A stretch of 9,958 nt of DNA from positions 8,064 through 18,021 of the forward strand of contig DGEY01000054.1 of NCBI GenBank assembly GCA_002391385.1, in the 5' to 3' direction. The notes beneath the pieces are model-generated. The model did no database searches, was not told the DNA's origin, and saw only the letters and a list, made by a program, of their open reading frames with translations. Below are positions 6,357 to 9,958 of this stretch, one piece after another. Source of the DNA: Firmicutes bacterium UBA3914 (lineage in GTDB: Bacteria > Bacillota > Limnochordia > Darwinibacteriales > Darwinibacteriaceae). The position numbers and the translations under genes are program-made. Positions within the stretch are counted from its first letter, which is position 1. Every line of letters starts with the position of its first letter.

Positions 6357-7235
6357 ATGGCTCACGCTGAATTTGCCCTGAGAGTTCTAGCATTTATCCT
6401 GATCACAGTGCTCATTGCCCGCGCCTACTGGCGTTTAGCGGTGCGCATCTTGCGCTGGTGCAGAGTGAGGATCCCCAAATCGGTGCTGGCTGTAATATCT
6501 GGGCTGCTGGGCATCATCACTTTGTTCGTCCTGCTCTGGGTCTACGTCTACCACGGTTTTGGCTATCAGCCGGATATCTACCGCGTAGGCAACCGCAGCT
6601 CCAACAAGGTGGCCATCACCTTCGATGATGGCCCCAGCCGGGAGTTCACACCGGCCATCCTGGATATTCTGAAGGAGTATGAAGTGCCCGCCACCTTTTT
6701 CATGGTGGGCAGCCATGTGGAGAAATACCCTGAGATCGCCCGCCGGGTGGTGGAAGAGGGTCATGCCGTGGGCAGCCACACCCAGAACCACAGAAACCTG
6801 CCTACCCTTTCCACCATTGAGCTGCAGAAAGAGCTGATGGAAGCAACCGCCGTAATTACGGAAGTGACCGGCGTCTATCCCAGCTTTGTGCGGCCGCCCC
6901 GGGGCATGTACGATGACCGCTTCCGGCGCATGGCCAACCTTTTGGGCCAAGAGATCGTGCTCTGGTCTATTTCCACACGGGACTGGCGCTATGGCGTAAC
7001 CGCTTCCTATATAGAACGCCTGGTGGAAAGCAGGGTGCGGGGCGGGGATATCATCCTCTTCCACGACAGCGGCGCCCTGCTGAGAAACGAGGGGGGAGAC
7101 CGCAGGGCCACAGTTATGGCCCTGCCCCGGGTGATTGAGATCATCCGGGCTAAGGGGCTGGAAATCGTGCCCCTGGCGGAACTGCTCCACGATGCCCCAG
7201 GGGAAGCCTTCCCCCAGATCGACCGGCCAGAGTAA
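6357..7235 (+). CDS. Membrane-anchored polysaccharide deacetylase (NodB domain, carbohydrate esterase family 4)
   Basis: Predicted to remove N- or O-acetyl groups from peptidoglycan, chitin-like or other surface polysaccharide. The 292-residue protein has two N-terminal hydrophobic segments (about 7-24 and 43-66), which should hold the catalytic domain outside the membrane. All CE4 motifs are visible: ITFDDGPS (87-94, catalytic Asp90 and metal-binding Asp91), SHTQNH (140-145, metal-binding His141 and His145), RPPRGMYDD (179-187), STRDWRYG (206-213, Trp210) and DIILFHDSG (231-239, His236). The catalytic set is therefore intact. The start is set by the ribosome-binding site at 6344-6350. The GNAT gene follows 11 bp later, with its ribosome-binding site overlapping this stop, so the two are co-expressed. 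Related proteins act in spore-cortex or cell-wall modification; which of these applies here cannot be told. Confidence 0.93.
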   Translation: MAHAEFALRVLAFILITVLIARAYWRLAVRILRWCRVRIPKSVLAVISGLLGIITLFVLLWVYVYHGFGYQPDIYRVGNRSSNKVAITFDDGPSREFTPAILDILKEYEVPATFFMVGSHVEKYPEIARRVVEEGHAVGSHTQNHRNLPTLSTIELQKELMEATAVITEVTGVYPSFVRPPRGMYDDRFRRMANLLGQEIVLWSISTRDWRYGVTASYIERLVESRVRGGDIILFHDSGALLRNEGGDRRATVMALPRVIEIIRAKGLEIVPLAELLHDAPGEAFPQIDRPE

Positions 7236-7246
7236 GGAGGGAAACC

Positions 7247-7852
7247 ATGCGTTTGGTTCCGGCCGCGGCAGAGCACAGCCGATCCATTGCGGAAATCTAT
7301 CGGCAGGCCTTTCCCGAGAGCATTGCCCTCTTTTTCCCCCGCAAAGGCCGGGAAAGACTGCTCCGCCTTTTGGAGCTCGCCTTTGCCCTGCTCTTCAGCG
7401 TGGGTGCCCAAGGCGTACTGGTCCAGACAGAAGATGGCGAGGATGCAGGCTACCTGCTCTACACAACTTCCCAGCCGGGGAGGGCCCGCCGCCGCCTTTT
7501 CCAGGCCGCGGGTCTGCTGGGGCGGATGGCGTTTCGCCTGAGCCCGCTGGAAATAGGCAGACTCTTGGTGAACCAGCTCTTAATGATCCTCACAGTGCAC
7601 AGAAGCAAAAAAGTACCCAGACCCCAGGCCACCATACTCTCCGTGGCTGTGCTCCCTGCTTACCAGGGGCAGGGTCTGGGTACTCTGCTTTTAGACCACG
7701 CCCTGGACCAGCTGCGGGGCCAGTCCGTGGGCCTTAATGTGCGGGCGAACAATCCCGCGGGGCGGCGCCTTTACGCGGCAGCGGGCTTTGAAGAATGGGG
7801 TAGCCGCAGGGATCTGGGGGGCCGCTGGCTGATGCTCTACCGCAGGCCGTAA
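7247..7852 (+). CDS. GNAT-family N-acetyltransferase
   Basis: A 201-residue protein of the GNAT fold, transferring an acyl group from acetyl-CoA to an unidentified amine. Motif A is clear: ILSVAVLPAYQGQGLG (130-145), with the pyrophosphate-binding QGQGLG. Motif B follows as LNVRANNPAGRRLYAAAGF (163-181), typical of RimI-like members. Unusual is the roughly 50-residue, basic and partly hydrophobic stretch (about 76-128) between the strand ending YLLYTTS and motif A, where many GNATs have a short loop. It could be helical and membrane-associated or shape the substrate pocket. ATG with AGGAGGG (7235-7241) 5 nt upstream. It is coupled to the deacetylase gene, so a role in cell-wall sugar or peptide acetylation is conceivable but not shown. 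Confidence 0.85.
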   Translation: MRLVPAAAEHSRSIAEIYRQAFPESIALFFPRKGRERLLRLLELAFALLFSVGAQGVLVQTEDGEDAGYLLYTTSQPGRARRRLFQAAGLLGRMAFRLSPLEIGRLLVNQLLMILTVHRSKKVPRPQATILSVAVLPAYQGQGLGTLLLDHALDQLRGQSVGLNVRANNPAGRRLYAAAGFEEWGSRRDLGGRWLMLYRRP

Positions 7853-7869
7853 AGCCCCATCCGCTTTAC
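7849..7869. repeat. Inverted repeat spanning two convergent stop codons
   Basis: GTAAAGC (7849-7855) and GCTTTAC (7863-7869) form a perfect 7-bp inverted repeat around a 7-nt loop. The GNAT stop TAA (7850-7852) is in one arm and the methyltransferase stop TAA (minus strand, 7866-7868) in the other. Only 13 bp separate the two convergent genes. There is no T-run on either side, so it is at best a weak bidirectional terminator or an end-stabilising hairpin. Confidence 0.5.
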
Positions 7870-8582
7870 TTCTCCGCCACCACCAGCATCTCAAAATCTT
7901 CCGCAGTGAGCTGGTCCTGCCGGGAAAAGGCCCCCAACTTGGCCCCGAAAAACTCGATCTTGGTAAAACCCAAAGACTTCAGGAGCCAGGTGATCTCGCT
8001 GGGCAGGTAGTACCTTTCACTGGCCTCCACCTGCTGTACTTGGCCATCATCATCGGTAAAGGTCAGTAGATCCCGGCTGCGCATGGTGAGCATGTCGAAG
8101 CTCTCACCCTCGGAGGCGGGGTGGAACAGGCGGTAAAGCCCATTGAGGGTGGTAAAGATGAACTTGCCGGGGCTTTTGAGAGCCCTTGCCGCGCCGCCCA
8201 GGATGGCGAAGTTCATCTCGTCGGTTTCCATGAGGGGAAAGGCCCCCTCGCACAGCATGATGGCGGCATCGAACTCCTGCACAAAGGGCAGATCTCGGGC
8301 ATCGCATCTCAAGAACTCGACCTGGAGCCCCTCTGCTGCCGCCTTTTCCCTGGCTCTGCGGAGCTGAGCTTCAGATAGGTCGATCCCGGTGACCGCATAG
8401 CCCCGCTTGGTCAGCTCGATGGCGTGCCTGCCGGTTCCGCAGCCGATGTCCAAAATCCGGAGGGAGCGGTCGAAGTTGAGCTCCGCCTCGATAAAGTCGC
8501 ACTCTCCCACCGTTCCCTGGGTGAAGGGTTCCTGGTCGTAGTTCTCGGCGTAGTTGGCAAATAGCTTCTCATACCACTTCAT
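7866..8582 (-). CDS. Class I SAM-dependent methyltransferase
   Basis: A 238-residue cytoplasmic protein of the Rossmann-fold methyltransferase family (Methyltransf_25/11-like). Motif I is ILDIGCGTGRHAIEL (43-57). The acidic residue ending strand 2 is Asp68 in VTGIDLS, motif III-like CDAR is at 93-96, and a post-motif segment is at about 128-146 (RALKSPGKFIFTT). The C-terminal half holds the substrate-recognition region and a Tyr-Tyr pair (ERYYLPSEI, 189-197). The start ATG at 8582 has GGGAG about 9 nt upstream. A longer frame to 8828 is open, but its extra 82 residues are the DUF3006-like gene read out of frame. It is third in the unit with the metallo-beta-lactamase and DUF3006-like genes, with a 16-bp gap. 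The methyl acceptor is unknown. Confidence 0.9.
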   Translation of the reverse strand: MKWYEKLFANYAENYDQEPFTQGTVGECDFIEAELNFDRSLRILDIGCGTGRHAIELTKRGYAVTGIDLSEAQLRRAREKAAAEGLQVEFLRCDARDLPFVQEFDAAIMLCEGAFPLMETDEMNFAILGGAARALKSPGKFIFTTLNGLYRLFHPASEGESFDMLTMRSRDLLTFTDDDGQVQQVEASERYYLPSEITWLLKSLGFTKIEFFGAKLGAFSRQDQLTAEDFEMLVVAEK

Positions 8583-8598
8583 CTGCGTTCTCCCTTCG

Positions 8599-8865
8599 TT
8601 ACAGATCGCGCCGGCGCATGCGCTGAAGCAGCCTGGCGCGCTTTTGCTTGATCCTCTCTTTGACTTCCTCTGTCTTCGCCAGATCCAGCTCCGCGGCCAC
8701 CAGTTCCCCCGCTTCCAGATGCACCAGGAGCCAAACTCCCTCTCTGCTCCCGGGGGGAAGCTTGACCGCGGGGACCGTGAGCTGTCCCCCATCCTCTTCG
8801 AACAGCAGGACCGCGAACTCTCCATCAACGATGCGGTCGATGACCGCCGACTTCGTGCACTTAAT
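8599..8865 (-). CDS. DUF3006-like small protein, apparent ATT start
   Basis: An 88-residue protein of unknown function. Translated by hand it reads KSAVIDRIVDGEFAVLLFEE near the N-terminus, then LTVPAVKLPPGSREG and a hydrophobic beta-rich stretch. It ends in a charged, Lys/Arg-rich helix (about residues 63-87). The opening AVIDR-DGEFAVLL and the later P-x-x-x-LP-G-x-x-EG-x-W pattern are typical of DUF3006, which is often encoded next to ComEC-like metallo-beta-lactamase genes, as here. In this frame there is no ATG, GTG or TTG between the upstream stop and residue 20. The only fitting start is ATT at 8865, which shares one base with the TAA of the preceding gene and has AAGGGGTGA 6 nt upstream. 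A one-base error near 8851-8857 that joins the frame to the GTG at 8860 is the alternative. Confidence 0.8.
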   Translation of the reverse strand: MKCTKSAVIDRIVDGEFAVLLFEEDGGQLTVPAVKLPPGSREGVWLLVHLEAGELVAAELDLAKTEEVKERIKQKRARLLQRMRRRDL

Positions 8866-9931
8866 CCTCTGTCACCCCTTTGACGCAGGCCAACCCCTGG
8901 GCTTTGATGTCCGCCAGTCTTTTGTCTCCAATACCGTCAATGCGCCAGCGCAGCTCATCTACGCTCCTAAACGGCCTTCTCGCCCGCTCCTCAATAATCT
9001 GTCGAGCCCGCCCTTCGCCGATGTGGATAATCCGCTGCAGTTCCTGGAAGGACGCCGTGTTTAGATCCACGCAGTCCTTAACGGCCCTCTCCCCGCCAAC
9101 GGGCGGCTCCCTGCCGGCCGCCAGCTCGTAGGTGAACCCGTCCGTGCACACCACGATGGTTCCCAGTTCATCCGTGCCGTAGACGGGAATCTCCAGGATT
9201 TTCAAGCGGTTCAGCACCTCCCCGTGGGGATGGCCGTACTCGTTATCCCGACCGGCCGCATAGATGGCCGCTTCGGGATCGACAGCCAGGAGGAAATCCA
9301 GGGAGGAAGAGGTCCGGGAGCCATGGTGGCCCAGCTGTAGAATCTGCGCCTGAAGGGGCAGGCCCCGGCGCACCAGATCCTCCTCGATGCGGCGCTCCGC
9401 ATCTCCGGTAAAAAGGAACGCCACCTGCCCGTAGACGGCCCGGAGCACAAGGCACGATTCGTGGATGCTGCCCGTAGGCTCCATGGGGTTGAGCACCTGC
9501 AGGGTTAGACCTCCCAGCTGGCGCTGATCACCCCTTCGGGGTTCGAAGTAATCTGCGTCCGATTCCAGCACCGCATCCAGCAGCTCCTCGAAGATGCGGG
9601 TGTAGTGTTCATACCCGGACATCCACACCTCCCGCACCGTGAAGCTGCGCATCACCTGGGCGGCCTGGCCGATGTGATCGGCATGGGGGTGGGTAACCAC
9701 AAAAAGGTCGATGGTTTCCACACCCAGCGCCTTGAGGTAATCCAGCACCTCTGTTCCATCCAGATCCCCGGCATCGATCAAGACGGCAAAGTCCGGCCCT
9801 GCCAGAAAGGCCGCTTCCCCCTGGCCCACATCGATGTAGTGGACGCAGAGCCGCTCCAAGGCCAGGACGCTCCCTGCCGCACCCAGCAGGAGGAGCAGAG
9901 CTAAAGCCGCCCCTATCCATCTTCTGTACAT
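8861..9931 (-). CDS. Exported ComEC-like metallo-beta-lactamase-fold protein with C-terminal helix-hairpin-helix domain
   Basis: A 356-residue protein with an N-terminal signal sequence or membrane anchor (basic MYRR, hydrophobic 6-25, possible cleavage after VLA-LE). A metallo-beta-lactamase domain of the ComEC C-terminal type follows (about 28-270). Metal-site motifs are HYIDVGQGEA (31-40), THPHADH (80-86), TGDAE (175-179), GHHGSRTSS (201-209) and YGHPHGEVL (232-240). The C-terminus (about 287-350) is a ComEA-like helix-hairpin-helix domain: VDLNTASFQELQRI, IGEGRARQIIEERARRPFRS and IDGIGDKRLADIK. By family it is a DNA-binding, phosphoesterase- or nuclease-like protein acting outside the membrane; the ComEC channel part is absent. 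I chose ATG at 9931 because GGAGGG is 6 nt upstream, rather than the TTG at 9937. The DUF3006-like gene overlaps its stop by one base. Confidence 0.92.
   Translation of the reverse strand: MYRRWIGAALALLLLLGAAGSVLALERLCVHYIDVGQGEAAFLAGPDFAVLIDAGDLDGTEVLDYLKALGVETIDLFVVTHPHADHIGQAAQVMRSFTVREVWMSGYEHYTRIFEELLDAVLESDADYFEPRRGDQRQLGGLTLQVLNPMEPTGSIHESCLVLRAVYGQVAFLFTGDAERRIEEDLVRRGLPLQAQILQLGHHGSRTSSSLDFLLAVDPEAAIYAAGRDNEYGHPHGEVLNRLKILEIPVYGTDELGTIVVCTDGFTYELAAGREPPVGGERAVKDCVDLNTASFQELQRIIHIGEGRARQIIEERARRPFRSVDELRWRIDGIGDKRLADIKAQGLACVKGVTED
8872..8880 (-). promoter_or_regulatory. Ribosome-binding site for the ATT-start DUF3006-like gene
   Basis: AAGGGGTGA on the minus strand is close to the full anti-16S complement AAGGAGGTGA and lies 6 nt before ATT at 8865. 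Its strength and spacing are the main support for ATT as the start. It lies inside the last codons of the metallo-beta-lactamase gene. Confidence 0.55.
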
Positions 9932-9937
9932 GGTCAA

Positions 9938-9943
9938 CCCTCC
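9938..9943 (-). promoter_or_regulatory. Ribosome-binding site of the metallo-beta-lactamase gene
   Basis: GGAGGG on the minus strand, 6 nt before ATG 9931 and directly abutting the competing TTG at 9937. It supports the ATG. Any promoter lies beyond the right edge of the window. Confidence 0.75.
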
Positions 9944-9958
9944 GCGTTCGCCTGGTAT

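Noticed and set aside
6435..7190. 251-codon open frame on the minus strand opposite the deacetylase
   Set aside because: Antisense shadow; the plus strand carries all CE4 motifs.
8583..8828. N-terminal extension of the methyltransferase by 82 residues
   Set aside because: It is the DUF3006-like gene read in another frame; its composition (many Ser, Trp, Arg, Cys) is unlike a protein domain, and a good start with a ribosome-binding site exists at 8582.

Overview
The window looks like a chromosomal segment of a fairly GC-rich member of the Bacillota (Firmicutes), probably a deep-branching clostridial or Limnochordia-like lineage. The reasons are strong purine-rich Shine-Dalgarno sites before almost every gene, some TTG/GTG starts, tight gene packing, a guanosine-type BMP/NupOPQ ABC importer, and a ComEC-like metallo-beta-lactamase protein followed by a DUF3006 gene. 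The taxonomic guess comes from gene content only. I see no mobile element, phage gene, CRISPR array, tRNA or rRNA, and no stretch over 300 bases lacks a gene.

Region 1 (1-4053, minus strand) is an ABC import operon. Its order of transcription is bmp (substrate-binding protein), nupO (double ATPase), nupP (permease), nupQ (permease, cut by the left window edge). The last three genes overlap or touch (17 bp between nupO and nupP; TAATG between nupP and nupQ). A GC-rich hairpin with a T-rich tail separates bmp from nupO, which suggests that the binding protein is made in excess. The binding protein has a signal-peptidase-I-type signal and no lipobox cysteine.

Region 2 (4160-6183, minus) is a two-gene unit: a PHP-domain phosphoesterase of the histidinol-phosphatase type, then the RNA ligase rtcB. 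The rtcB start lies 2 nt after the PHP stop, and its ribosome-binding site is inside the PHP gene. The importer lies 106 bp downstream on the same strand, with no convincing terminator between, so one long transcript is possible.

Region 3 (6357-7852, plus) is a divergent pair: a membrane-anchored NodB-type polysaccharide deacetylase and a GNAT acetyltransferase, 11 bp apart. Back-to-back promoter candidates sit in the 173-bp divergent gap.

Region 4 (7866-9931, minus) is a three-gene unit: an exported metallo-beta-lactamase-fold protein with a C-terminal ComEA-like helix-hairpin-helix domain, a small DUF3006-like protein, and a class I SAM methyltransferase. The DUF3006-like gene has no ATG, GTG or TTG start in its frame. 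It appears to begin with ATT overlapping the preceding stop codon, so a standard gene caller would miss it and instead extend the methyltransferase through it out of frame.

Most genes belong to known families. The points most worth checking are the PHP-rtcB-nucleoside importer neighbourhood, the non-lipoprotein binding protein, and the ATT-start gene.
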